Counted from the stretch's first letter, positions 23,752-31,672 are shown. The stretch: 32,794 bases of DNA from Rhodoluna sp. (GCA_030832605.1 JAURIU010000009.1:1-32794); one strand, 5' to 3'. Numbers and translations are program-made. The notes: generated by a model not told the origin, from the letters alone.

Positions 23752-25836
23752 GTGAAACGCCTTTTGACGCCGACTCTGTTGATTTTGTCGATGATTGTCG
23801 GGTTGTTCGCCGGTGTGCCAAATGCAGCGAGCGCAAGCGTTCGCCCGGTGAACACCGAGAGCTCGGCTAAGTCGGTCGGTGTAATCGTCACCTACAAGCC
23901 CGGCTACGAGCCGATTGCGCCAAACGGTGAAACAACGGGCGAAAATTTTGCCGGTGTCGCCCTCGCCGAGCCGCGAGATCTTGGCATGGGCTACAAGGCA
24001 CTGAACTTCGAAACCGCTCTTACGCATGCTCAGGCGCAGCGAGTTCTTCTTGGGCTACAGCACGACCCGCGCATCGAAACGGTGCAACTGGATGCACAGC
24101 TTCAGTTCAGCGCGGCCTCTGCCAGCGCATCCGCTCGCGCTTCGATTTCACCTTCGAGCATTGTTCGCCCGTTCGAGGCGTTGAAACCGGCCAGCGCACC
24201 AACCATGGTCAAGGGCATCAACTACTTCGATGCCAAGGCACCGAGAACTCCAAGAATTCGAATCAGCTGGAAAGCTCCGACAACCCTGAATAAGGCGAAG
24301 ATTTTTGGCTACCGAATTGAAACCAGCGCGGATGGCAAGGCATGGAAGTCGCTGGTCGCCAACACCGGGAAAACCTCAACCGCGGTTTCGATTACCTCTG
24401 GCATCTCCATTGCCCAGAGCGCCTTTTACCGCGTACGCGCGCTGACGGTGCTAGGAGCATCCAAGGCTGCATCAGCTCCATCGGTTGCTGTATCGATCAC
24501 GCCGAAGGTAGCGCCGCAACCGCCAAACCTAGAGAAAACAGTCTTAACTAAGGGGCAAGCTCCTGCTTGGGGCGAACAGAGCCTTGCCGAGCGAGGTGGT
24601 TTAGCAGTTAGTTACGAAGCGATTGCAACACTCGACGGTGAAGAAGTCGACTCGTGCACCACCTCGGCTAAAACCTGTCAGTTCACCAAGTTGCAACGTG
24701 ACTATCACTACGTCGTTCAGGTAATCGCGCGAAACGCTCTCGGGCAGGCTGGTTCGGTGCGCATACCAGACCCATACTTCAGCTCTCAGTGGCATCTCTA
24801 CTCGCAATACTCGATCCATGCCGACCAGGCCTGGCGCTTCACAAAGGGCAAACCGAGCGTGGTGGTTGCTGTGCTAGATGGGGGAATCTCTGCGCATCCG
24901 GATTTAAATGCCAACCTCGTTGACGGCTACGACTTCATTTCTGACGCTGCCTTTTCGCGAGATGGTGACGGTTGGGATTCAAACCCCCAGGATGAAGGCG
25001 ACTTCACCAACGATGAAGCTTCGAGTTGGCACGGAACCCACGTTGCCGGAATCATCGCGGCCAGGTCGAACTCCATCGGCGGTGTCGGAGTTGCACCCGG
25101 CGTGAAGGTTCAACCGATTCGAGTTCTTGGTACCAACGGCGGTGCAAGTTCAGATTTGATTGCGGCGATTCACTGGGCGGCGGGAATCAAAGTCGGGGGA
25201 GTGCCGAACAATCCAACTCCCGCACGCGTGATTAACCTTTCGATTGGCACGGACACACCAACTTCTTGTGATGCGGGAACTCAAGCAGCCGTAAGAGCAG
25301 CTTGGGATAGGGGCGTAACACCTGTAACCGCGGCCGGCAACTCGACTTTCGAGGCGGCTGGTTCTTACCCAGGCAACTGTTATCCAACTATCAACGTCAC
25401 CGCCACCGGAATCACCGGCAACATCGCACCGTATGCGAACTTTGGTGACGGAGTCGATTTCTCAGCACCAGGAGGCGATGCCGAATTGGCGGCTCAATCT
25501 CCCGATGGTTCCGAGGGGATGATTGTTTCGACGTTCAATCTTGGTGAAACCGAGGAGGGAGAGCCATCGTACGGTCTTCAAGAAGGCACTTCGATGGCGG
25601 CACCGGTTGTCGCCGGCGTAGTTGCGCTGATTTACTCGGCAAGGCCAGATTTGGGCTCTCAAGACGTTTACAAGATTTTGCTGGCGACTGTGGGTGAGTT
25701 CAAAGAGGGTTCGTACTGCGCCATAACGGCATCGCGCTATTCAGATGAAGATCCGAGTCCGAGTCACTGTGGTGCCGGCATCATCGACGCAGGCAGAGCC
25801 TTGCTGTACGCAACGAGCTACAAAAAATCCGGTTAA
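23752..25836 (+). CDS. Secreted subtilisin-like serine protease with fibronectin type III-like insert
   Basis: The 694-residue product begins with a Sec signal peptide (KR followed by a hydrophobic stretch, with likely cleavage after ASA near residue 28). A propeptide-like domain follows (about 40-120). One clear fibronectin III-like domain (about 145-235) and a second beta-rich region (about 240-345) come next, then an S8 protease domain. The triad is Asp376 in VLDGG, His427 in SWHGTHVAG and Ser614 in GTSMAAP, with the oxyanion Asn530 in AAGNS. Cys pairs in the insert and at the C terminus suggest disulfides. There is no LPXTG or C-terminal membrane anchor, so it should be released. I use the GTG at 23752; a GTG at 23743 is also in frame. 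A terminator follows the stop. Confidence 0.9.
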   Translation: MKRLLTPTLLILSMIVGLFAGVPNAASASVRPVNTESSAKSVGVIVTYKPGYEPIAPNGETTGENFAGVALAEPRDLGMGYKALNFETALTHAQAQRVLLGLQHDPRIETVQLDAQLQFSAASASASARASISPSSIVRPFEALKPASAPTMVKGINYFDAKAPRTPRIRISWKAPTTLNKAKIFGYRIETSADGKAWKSLVANTGKTSTAVSITSGISIAQSAFYRVRALTVLGASKAASAPSVAVSITPKVAPQPPNLEKTVLTKGQAPAWGEQSLAERGGLAVSYEAIATLDGEEVDSCTTSAKTCQFTKLQRDYHYVVQVIARNALGQAGSVRIPDPYFSSQWHLYSQYSIHADQAWRFTKGKPSVVVAVLDGGISAHPDLNANLVDGYDFISDAAFSRDGDGWDSNPQDEGDFTNDEASSWHGTHVAGIIAARSNSIGGVGVAPGVKVQPIRVLGTNGGASSDLIAAIHWAAGIKVGGVPNNPTPARVINLSIGTDTPTSCDAGTQAAVRAAWDRGVTPVTAAGNSTFEAAGSYPGNCYPTINVTATGITGNIAPYANFGDGVDFSAPGGDAELAAQSPDGSEGMIVSTFNLGETEEGEPSYGLQEGTSMAAPVVAGVVALIYSARPDLGSQDVYKILLATVGEFKEGSYCAITASRYSDEDPSPSHCGAGIIDAGRALLYATSYKKSG

Positions 25837-25840
25837 AAAA

Positions 25841-25864
25841 AAGAGACCGATTTCTCGGTCTCTT
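25841..25864. terminator. Bidirectional rho-independent terminator
   Basis: AAGAGACCGA and TCGGTCTCTT form a perfect ten-base stem with a TTTC loop. It is flanked by an A-run on the left and a short T-run on the right. It serves the protease gene on the plus strand and, better because of the A-run, the tRNA gene on the minus strand. Confidence 0.85.
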
Positions 25865-25866
25865 TG

Positions 25867-25949
25867 TGCGGAAGGTGGGACTTGAACCCACACGCCTATT
25901 AAGCGCTAGAACCTAAATCTAGTGCGTCTGCCAATTTCGCCACTCCCGC
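25867..25949 (-). tRNA. tRNA-Leu, anticodon UAG
   Basis: The minus strand folds as a class II tRNA of 83 bases including the discriminator A. The acceptor arm GCGGGAG pairs with CTTCCGC with one G-U pair. The anticodon stem CTAGA/TCTAG encloses the loop TTTAGGT, giving anticodon TAG. A long variable arm follows, and the T-arm contains GGTTCAAGTCC. CCA is not encoded. The long variable arm and discriminator A fit leucine. A TAAACT promoter hexamer lies just upstream and the terminator just downstream. Confidence 0.95.
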
Positions 25950-25960
25950 GTGACTTGAAT

Positions 25961-25966
25961 AGTTTA
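25961..25966 (-). promoter_or_regulatory. Probable -10 hexamer of the tRNA-Leu gene
   Basis: TAAACT on the minus strand ends 11 bases before the mature 5' end. Transcription would start a few bases ahead of the tRNA. Confidence 0.5.
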
Positions 25967-26001
25967 GCGGTATTTTTTTGGACGCGCATCACAACTTCTG
26001 T

Positions 26002-26010
26002 TGTGGATAA
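26002..26010 (-). promoter_or_regulatory. Perfect match to the DnaA-box consensus, next to a small hairpin
   Basis: The minus strand reads TTATCCACA, identical to the consensus DnaA box. It overlaps a hairpin made of CACAAC (25990-25995) and GTTGTG (26000-26005). A possible -10 of the Tad genes, TAATTT, lies at 26029-26034, so DnaA bound here would sit near its -35. It is a single box, so this is not an origin. Confidence 0.4.
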
Positions 26011-26064
26011 CTTGAGCGAGAACCTGGCTAATTTGCCACGATAACCCTGCCGAAAGGAGGGCGT

Positions 26065-27017
26065 GTGAACCAAACGACCCATTCGATTGCTCAACAGGAA
26101 CGAGGCCAAGCCCTCCTTTCGGCACCAGCTCTGACAGCAAGTTCTTTCGGTTTTCTGCAAGAGCTAATGGCTGATGTTTCGGTGGAAGAAATCTGGATCA
26201 ACCGGCCGGGGCAAGTGTGTTTCGCCGATGCAAACGGCCATCATCGCCTGCAGCTGCCATTCTCGAGCCAAGGTCTGATGAGGCTAATCGAGCAACTTCT
26301 TCGAGCATCAGGTCGTCGGCTCGATACATCCAAACCTTTCGTTGACGCCACGCTCTTCGAAGGGTCGCGGTTACACGTGGTGATACCGAATGTCGTGCGC
26401 GAGCATCCGAGTTTAAACATTCGAAAGTTTCAGAAAAGGCGACTCACTCTTGACTCCCTCGTGTCGAGCAAAACGTTGAGCGCAGAGCAAGCCACGAAGT
26501 TGAAAATCGCAATTCGCGATCGAAAAAGCATCTTGATTTCGGGCGCAACACATTCGGGCAAAACCACGCTGCTGACCGCTTGTCTAAACGAATTCGACGA
26601 GCAAGAACGACTGATTTCGGTTGAAGATACTTTTGAGTTGCACTGCCAGGTTGAAGATTGGGTGGCACTTCAGACTCGAGAAGACTTCGCAGTCGGCGGC
26701 ACACTGGTTGACCTTCGGCGGTTAATTCGCGAATCGCTTCGAATGAGACCGACACGCTTGGCCGTGGGAGAAGTGCGAGGTGCCGAAGCTGCCGAACTTT
26801 TGGTCGCGCTGAATTCTGGGTGCCTGCCTATCTGACCATTCACGCCAACTCGGCGGCGTCGGCATTTGAAAAGCTGGTAGCTCTCTCACTAAATGCGGGC
26901 GAGAACATCTCAGAGCGCTTTGCCCGAGCAACTTTCGCCTCGAGCATCGGTCTTTCGGTTCATTGCGAGAGGCTTGGGTCAACACGCAGTGTCACAGAGT
27001 TGGTCGAGCATGGCTAG
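26065..27017 (+). pseudogene. tadA: Tad pilus secretion ATPase TadA/CpaF, frameshifted
   Basis: The gene starts at a GTG behind AAAGGAGG. It encodes a type II/IV secretion ATPase with the Walker A motif GATHSGKTT at 160-168, the Asp box SVEDTFEL near 185-192 and a Walker B region RLAVGEVRGAEAAELL near 231-246. Just after ALNSG, at about residue 252, the frame runs into a TGA at 26833-26835. The rest of the family sequence (AYLTIHANSAASAFEKL and onward) continues in another frame to the TAG at 27017. The break lies in TGCCTGCC at 26821-26828. One more TGCC unit would restore the frame with the spacing usual in the family, although the usual His after Gly would be Cys. It may be a real lesion, a slippage-variable switch, or a sequence error. 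It overlaps the next gene by eight bases. Confidence 0.8.
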
Positions 27018-28035
27018 TTTCGCGTTGCGCGCCGCTGGGGCCTCGGCGGCGGCGACCGACTTTGAGGTTTTTCGCTCGGCTCTGCGCGCGGGTCTTGATG
27101 TCGAACAATGCGCGGCAATCACGGCGGCAAATGCGTCTGCTTCGCATTTAGACACTTGGATGCTCTTTGCCAGTCGCCTCGAACAGGGAACCGATCTCTA
27201 CACCGCAGTCTTCGACTTGCGCAGAGCTGCCGACTCATTCATTTTTGATGACTTGGCTGAGCTGATACTTTTGGCCCGCGCACACAACTGGATCGGGCTC
27301 GAGTATCTGCTCGGTCTCAGGACGCGTTTCTACCGGGCTTGGGCGCGTGATCAATTGGCCACCGCAAGTCGAATCAAGGCTGCAACCTCGGTTGGTGCTT
27401 TGGCAGCGGCGGCACCATGGGTGCTCGTTGTTTTGCTTTTAGCGCGTCCAGAGAATCGAGGTTTTTTCTCCACCTCGCAGGGCGTGGCAGTCCTGTCACT
27501 CGGTGTGTTGCTGACCGCCTTGGCTCTGTTTGTGTCTGCCCGACTTGCTCGACCCAGGTCGATTTCGAGAGCCGAAAACTCGAACGATAGCGACATTGCA
27601 CTTCACGTCGCACAACGAGTCGAACTTCTTGGGTTTTTGCTTGCTTCCGGGTTGCCGTTGCGGCTGGCCGTTGAACGAGCACTTAGTTCTGGTAAGTGGT
27701 CTGGCGCGTCGGAGTTAGAGCAATTTAGTGAACTCATCTCGACCGGACATTCGTTGCAAGAAGCCTCATGGGCTGTTCGAGCACAGTCGAGAAACGAGCG
27801 TTTGAACGAGTTGTTCACGAAACTCGCGATTTCCGACCAACTCGGAATGGTCGACTCCGGCGAGTTTTATGAGCTTGGGCAAGCGCTTCGCGAAAAATGG
27901 CTAGTTCAACAGGCGGCAACTGCTCTCGCCATCGAAACCAAGTTGCTCTTACCTCAAGTCATTTTGTCGCTACCCCTGACTGTGCTCTTTGCGCTCTTCC
28001 CGAGCGTAAGCATGCTCGGTTCTTCATTGCTCTAA
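27010..28035 (+). CDS. TadB-TadC fused inner membrane platform protein
   Basis: The 341-residue product appears to hold two T2SSF-type domains in one chain. The first (about 17-125) is followed by two membrane segments (about 126-145 and 157-178). The second (about 195-310) includes VELLGFLLASGLPLRLAVERAL and is followed by a C-terminal membrane segment. In most Tad loci TadB and TadC are separate genes of about 250-320 residues each, so this is a compact fusion. It would form the membrane platform that the ATPase drives. The frame is open upstream to 26893, but the ATG at 27010, overlapping the end of the ATPase frame, is the natural start. The assignment of both halves rests on pattern only. 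Confidence 0.65.
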   Translation: MASFALRAAGASAAATDFEVFRSALRAGLDVEQCAAITAANASASHLDTWMLFASRLEQGTDLYTAVFDLRRAADSFIFDDLAELILLARAHNWIGLEYLLGLRTRFYRAWARDQLATASRIKAATSVGALAAAAPWVLVVLLLARPENRGFFSTSQGVAVLSLGVLLTALALFVSARLARPRSISRAENSNDSDIALHVAQRVELLGFLLASGLPLRLAVERALSSGKWSGASELEQFSELISTGHSLQEASWAVRAQSRNERLNELFTKLAISDQLGMVDSGEFYELGQALREKWLVQQAATALAIETKLLLPQVILSLPLTVLFALFPSVSMLGSSLL

Positions 28036-28061
28036 AAACTCATCACAGAAAGGAAAATCAA

Positions 28062-28235
28062 ATGAACAAGTTAACCAAAGTCAGAACGCGACTTGCCGAA
28101 GATCGAGGAGATGTGCCTGGCTGGGTGCTGATCACCTTAATGACCGCCGGATTGGTTGTCGGTGTTTGGTCGGTCGCGGCACCCGCGCTTTCCAACCTCA
28201 TGGATGACTCGCTCTCTCGCATCAGCGTTATCTAG
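28062..28235 (+). CDS. Small Flp-like pilin candidate
   Basis: This 57-residue protein has a basic start, a DRGDVPGWVL segment and one hydrophobic helix ending before a short polar tail. It is placed where actinobacterial Tad loci carry the pilin gene, and AAGGAA precedes the ATG at good distance, stronger than at its neighbours. The classical Flp processing site G-x4-E-F/Y is not present: after the RG pair the fifth position is Trp. It may be processed differently or not at all. It is the best candidate for the fibre subunit, by position and size. Confidence 0.6.
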   Translation: MNKLTKVRTRLAEDRGDVPGWVLITLMTAGLVVGVWSVAAPALSNLMDDSLSRISVI

Positions 28236-28239
28236 GCAG

Positions 28240-28521
28240 ATGTCGGCACGATTCGCGCAAGACGATGGAAGCGCTTTGATTGATTTTGTGTTGACGGCGA
28301 TTCCAGTCTTTTCCGCGCTTCAGTTCATGCTCGGCTTTTTGGCTCTTTACGGCACGTCATTCATCGATGCCCGCGCGACAATCTTCGAAGCAGGGCAACT
28401 TGCCATGGCCGATCGCGAGAACCGGGTCGCTTTCGGCTACGCCGCGCGCTGCAGCGGTAACTCTATGGTCGTTGGGTTGCCAAGAACCTGCTGGCACACC
28501 AAGCTCGAACCGACTTCGTGA
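28240..28521 (+). CDS. TadE-like pseudopilin
   Basis: The 93-residue product starts four bases after the pilin stop with MSARFAQDDGSALIDFVLTAIPVF. The DDGSALIDFVL pattern is the short N-terminal leader plus hydrophobic segment of TadE-like proteins. Two Cys residues occur in the C-terminal half. It likely acts as a minor pilin in fibre assembly outside the membrane. The frame is open upstream in the pilin gene but the ATG at 28240 gives the family start. It overlaps the next gene by four bases (GTGA). Confidence 0.65.
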   Translation: MSARFAQDDGSALIDFVLTAIPVFSALQFMLGFLALYGTSFIDARATIFEAGQLAMADRENRVAFGYAARCSGNSMVVGLPRTCWHTKLEPTS

Positions 28522-28940
28522 ACCCGACACATCAGAAATCTCACCCACCTGAACTCACGGATTCTGACTCAGGTTCCTCCTTGGTTGAGTTCACGATTCT
28601 CATGCCGCTGTTTCTGAGTGTCTTATCGATTGGCTTCAGTCAGGTTTTTGACACCCAACTGCGCGAGCAAGCGTTGACGGCGTTCACTCGTTCACTGGCT
28701 CGTTCAGTTGAACTCGGGGCAACGCGAGAGGAGGTGGTCGAGTTTGCAGGCGTGCTTCAAGCGGATGCTCGCTTCGAGCATCCGCCCTCTGTCACCTTTG
28801 CGTGCGCTGCTGAATCGCAGGTTTGCAACGTGAGTGCCACATACCGCAAAGTCAGCCACACGAGTTTGATCGATGGTGGGGGAATCCATGAATCGCTTCG
28901 CGCCGAAATCGAAATTGCCGACCTTGGGCCGATTCGATGA
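28518..28940 (+). CDS. TadE-like minor pilin
   Basis: The 140-residue product has a 20-residue polar lead-in, then SGSSLVEFTILMPLFLSVLSIGF, which matches the TadE/G signature, with the conserved Glu in SSLVEF. The remainder is a periplasm-like domain with a Cys pair (FACAAESQVCN) likely to form a disulfide. It starts with a GTG overlapping the previous stop in GTGA. An 11-base perfect inverted repeat lies within its coding sequence. Confidence 0.7.
   Translation: MNPTHQKSHPPELTDSDSGSSLVEFTILMPLFLSVLSIGFSQVFDTQLREQALTAFTRSLARSVELGATREEVVEFAGVLQADARFEHPPSVTFACAAESQVCNVSATYRKVSHTSLIDGGGIHESLRAEIEIADLGPIR
28761..28785. repeat. Strong intragenic hairpin in the TadE-like gene
   Basis: GCGGATGCTCG at 28761-28771 and CGAGCATCCGC at 28775-28785 form a perfect 11-base inverted repeat with a three-base loop. 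It contains both orientations of the hexamer that is frequent in the window. No T-run follows, so it is not a classical terminator, although it could slow transcription or protect the upstream message. Confidence 0.8.
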
Positions 28941-29302
28941 CACGCCTGCGCTGTGAGAGCGGCTCCAGCCTGCCGCTGCTCGTCTTCGTAGCGACCTTCG
29001 CGCTCATCGCAGGTATGTTGCTGGTGAATGTTCAGCAGGCAGCCATCGGTGATATGCGGGTTGCCGACTACGCCCAGTCGCTGGCGCTTGTGGTTGCCCG
29101 AAGTGGGATCGATGGCGCTGAGACTGCCGAGCAGGTTATCGAGTCGAACGAGGGTGTTGAGCTAGAGGTAACGGTCGAGAAAATAGATGCCAAAACTTCT
29201 GCAGCGACGGTGTGCGTCACTCAACCGCTGGTTTTTGAGCTATTCGCTGTGAGCGAGCAACGGGTCTGCGAGCGTGCGATGGCGCGTTGGCTCAGCGGCT
29301 AG
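28937..29302 (+). CDS. TadE-like protein of the Rv3654c type
   Basis: The 121-residue protein begins MTRLRCESGSSLPLLVFVATFAL, a short basic start plus a hydrophobic segment with the GSS pattern. Its position as the last gene of the set fits the protein often named 'helicase/secretion neighborhood TadE-like'. A pair of Cys residues (VCVTQ and RVCERA) near the C terminus may form a disulfide. It overlaps the previous gene by four bases (ATGA) and interlocks with the MFS gene through CTAG. The helicase gene that often follows such loci is absent here. Confidence 0.65.
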   Translation: MTRLRCESGSSLPLLVFVATFALIAGMLLVNVQQAAIGDMRVADYAQSLALVVARSGIDGAETAEQVIESNEGVELEVTVEKIDAKTSAATVCVTQPLVFELFAVSEQRVCERAMARWLSG

Positions 29303-30492
29303 TTGGGCCGGTTCTTCGGAATCAAGACTGGAATGTAGCGCCACATCAACAGCCCACCGGCGATGCCGATTACTCCAAACGTCGCCATTCCGGTTGCCAG
29401 CGAGGTTGCCGCGGTGATTGCCGCAAGCGCCGGTGATGCCGCGGCCACGCCAAGGTCGGTGATCAGGCGGTATGACGCGAGGTACTCGTGCCGCGCATCC
29501 GTGGGGGCAAGATCAGCGCCCATGGTGAGAATGATTCCGCTACCCAATCCGTTTGCCAACGCCATCGCGCAGGCGAGAGTTAGAAACGAAAGCCCGTCGG
29601 TCGCACTGAAGACAAACAGGTGCAAAATGCCGAGCCCGAGAGTTGGTGGCACGGCCGCCCAGAACCTGCCGTACTTGTCCATGATTTGACCCGAAGTATA
29701 GAACAGGGCGAAATCTAGAATGCCGGCCAAGGCGATGTAAAAGCTGGTTTCGGCAGGGGTAAGGCCGATGAATATCGCCCAAAGTGGCAAACCGATCTGC
29801 CTGGTCGTGCGCACGGCACCGAGGATGCTCGCACCGACGCCGAGCGTCGCCAACGACCTTGCCTCGCGCTTGGCGATATGCCAAACGCTCGAGGCGCTCG
29901 CCTCGGTCGCTGGTTTTATGACATCTTTTGGAGACCGCAAGAGCACGATGGCAGAAACTGCGCAGACGATACCCGCGAACCAGTAAACGCCGTGCACGTC
30001 GAAGAGGTAGATGATTCCCGAACCGATAAGTGGGCCAATGAAAGCACCAGCTCTAAAGGTGCCACCAAGCATCGATAGCGCGCGGGCTCTGTAAGCGAGC
30101 GGAATGTGCTCGGCGAAGAAAGCGTGGCGAGCTAGGGCGAAAATTGCCACTCCGATGCCCAGCAAAAACACGCCGATACCCATGAGCCAGAGGCTATGCC
30201 CGAATGCCACGAGCAGAACCCCCGTTGCACCGAGCCCCGAACCAAAAATCATCGCGCGACGCTCACCGATACGTTCAACTAGTCGGCCGGCCGGTAGGTC
30301 GGCAACTAAAATACCCACCATCAAAAGGCCCGCGATCAAGCCGGCAGTGGCCAGGTCGGCACCAAGCAGACTTGCGCTGGCTGGAATGACCGGAAGAAGG
30401 GAGTATTCGGCGATCGACATCAAAACCGAAGGCACAAACACGGGTACCACTAGCGGCTTCAGGGTTTGCTGAAGGTTCGGGGTTTTGGTCAC
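29299..30492 (-). CDS. Major facilitator superfamily transporter
   Basis: The 397-residue protein has about twelve hydrophobic segments. After the second is GRLVERIGERR, a form of the MFS loop motif A, and the corresponding loop of the second half is GQIMDKYGRFW. This is the drug:H+ antiporter-like arrangement, so export of a small toxic or signalling compound is plausible, but the substrate is unknown. The start is a GTG at 30492 with no clear Shine-Dalgarno. It is divergent from prfB with about 40 bases between the start codons. Confidence 0.88.
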   Translation of the reverse strand: MTKTPNLQQTLKPLVVPVFVPSVLMSIAEYSLLPVIPASASLLGADLATAGLIAGLLMVGILVADLPAGRLVERIGERRAMIFGSGLGATGVLLVAFGHSLWLMGIGVFLLGIGVAIFALARHAFFAEHIPLAYRARALSMLGGTFRAGAFIGPLIGSGIIYLFDVHGVYWFAGIVCAVSAIVLLRSPKDVIKPATEASASSVWHIAKREARSLATLGVGASILGAVRTTRQIGLPLWAIFIGLTPAETSFYIALAGILDFALFYTSGQIMDKYGRFWAAVPPTLGLGILHLFVFSATDGLSFLTLACAMALANGLGSGIILTMGADLAPTDARHEYLASYRLITDLGVAAASPALAAITAATSLATGMATFGVIGIAGGLLMWRYIPVLIPKNRPN

Positions 30493-30518
30493 TAGACCAT
30501 TATGGTTTAGGGCTGACC

Positions 30519-30524
30519 TAGACT
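30519..30524 (+). promoter_or_regulatory. Probable -10 hexamer of prfB
   Basis: TAGACT ends nine bases before the prfB ATG. No good -35 is seen. The few bases left for a leader make a leaderless or nearly leaderless message likely. Confidence 0.4.
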
Positions 30525-30533
30525 AGAGGCGCC

Positions 30534-31634
30534 ATGGCAGAACTCGACCTTTCTTCAGAAATCAGCGTCTTACGCGAAACTTTTGCGTCGGTTCGCCAGG
30601 TGGTTGACGTGAGCCGTTTAACGGCCGAAATAGAGCAGCTAAAAGTTGCAGCATCCGACCCAAATATCTGGGATGACGCGGCAAAGGCTCAAACCGTAAC
30701 CTCAAAACTTTCGCGCTCGCAGTCGCAACTCGCCAAACTAACCGACGTCGAGGCGCGACTAGATGATCTCGAAGTTTTGATTGAAATGGCCAACGCCGAG
30801 GCCGACTCAGGGGTTCAGACTGAGGCAAAAAACGAGCTGGCTAAACTCTCGACCGAGATCGGTGAACTCGAGGTTCAGACCCTGCTAAATGGCGAATATG
30901 ACTCTCGTGCGGCTGTTATCACCATCAGGGCTGGAGCGGGCGGCGACGATGCCACCGACTTTGCCGAAATGTTGATGCGCATGTACCTTCGCTACGCCGA
31001 GAAGCACAAAATGCCGGCCGCGGTTCTAGACATTTCTTACTCAGAGGGCGCTGGCATCAAATCTGCGACTTTCGAGATCGATTACCCGTATGCGTTTGGA
31101 ACCCTGTCGGTTGAAGCCGGCACCCACCGTCTAGTGCGCATGAGCCCGTTCAACTCCGCCGGTAAACGCCAGACCTCGTTTGCTGCAGTTGAAGTTGTGC
31201 CACTGATCGAGCAAACCGATGTGATTGAGATTCCAGATGCTGACATTCGCGTTGATGTTTTCAGGTCTTCTGGCCCAGGAGGGCAGTCGGTGAACACCAC
31301 CGACTCGGCCGTGCGCATCACCCATTTGCCAAGCGGAATTGTTGTTTCGTGTCAAAACGAGAAAAGCCAGATTCAAAACAAGGCCGCCGCTCTCCGTGTG
31401 CTTCAAAGTCGCCTTCTCGAGCAGCGCCGCCGCGAAGAAGAAGCCACCAAGAAGCAGCTTGCCGGTGACGTCAAGGCGTCGTGGGGTGAGCAGATGCGTT
31501 CATACGTAATGGCTCCGTATCAAATGGTCAAAGACCTTCGCACCGACTACGAAGTGAACAACCCGGGCGCTGTTTTTGACGGCGACATCGACGGGTTTTT
31601 GACCGCTGGCATTCGCTGGCGCAAACAGCTCTAA
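30534..31634 (+). CDS. prfB: Peptide chain release factor 2
   Basis: The 366-residue protein is release factor 2, which ends translation at UGA and UAA. It shows the RF2-specific tripeptide SPF at 204-206, the catalytic GGQ at 249-251 and a coiled-coil-rich N-terminal domain. The coding frame is continuous: there is no in-frame stop or CUUUGA frameshift site near codon 26, so it lacks the autoregulatory frameshift of Escherichia coli prfB. It sits directly upstream of ftsE, a common arrangement in actinobacteria. Confidence 0.96.
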   Translation: MAELDLSSEISVLRETFASVRQVVDVSRLTAEIEQLKVAASDPNIWDDAAKAQTVTSKLSRSQSQLAKLTDVEARLDDLEVLIEMANAEADSGVQTEAKNELAKLSTEIGELEVQTLLNGEYDSRAAVITIRAGAGGDDATDFAEMLMRMYLRYAEKHKMPAAVLDISYSEGAGIKSATFEIDYPYAFGTLSVEAGTHRLVRMSPFNSAGKRQTSFAAVEVVPLIEQTDVIEIPDADIRVDVFRSSGPGGQSVNTTDSAVRITHLPSGIVVSCQNEKSQIQNKAAALRVLQSRLLEQRRREEEATKKQLAGDVKASWGEQMRSYVMAPYQMVKDLRTDYEVNNPGAVFDGDIDGFLTAGIRWRKQL

Positions 31635-31672
31635 CACCGCCACGCCTCCCGACTTTTCGCACCTCTCGCGCC

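Noticed and set aside
25972-25979. T-run as a plus-strand terminator
   Set aside because: No stem of useful stability ends just before it on the plus strand; the stem after it has the wrong order.
30534-30640. Programmed frameshift in prfB
   Set aside because: The frame is continuous from the ATG with no in-frame stop or CUUUGA motif near codon 26.
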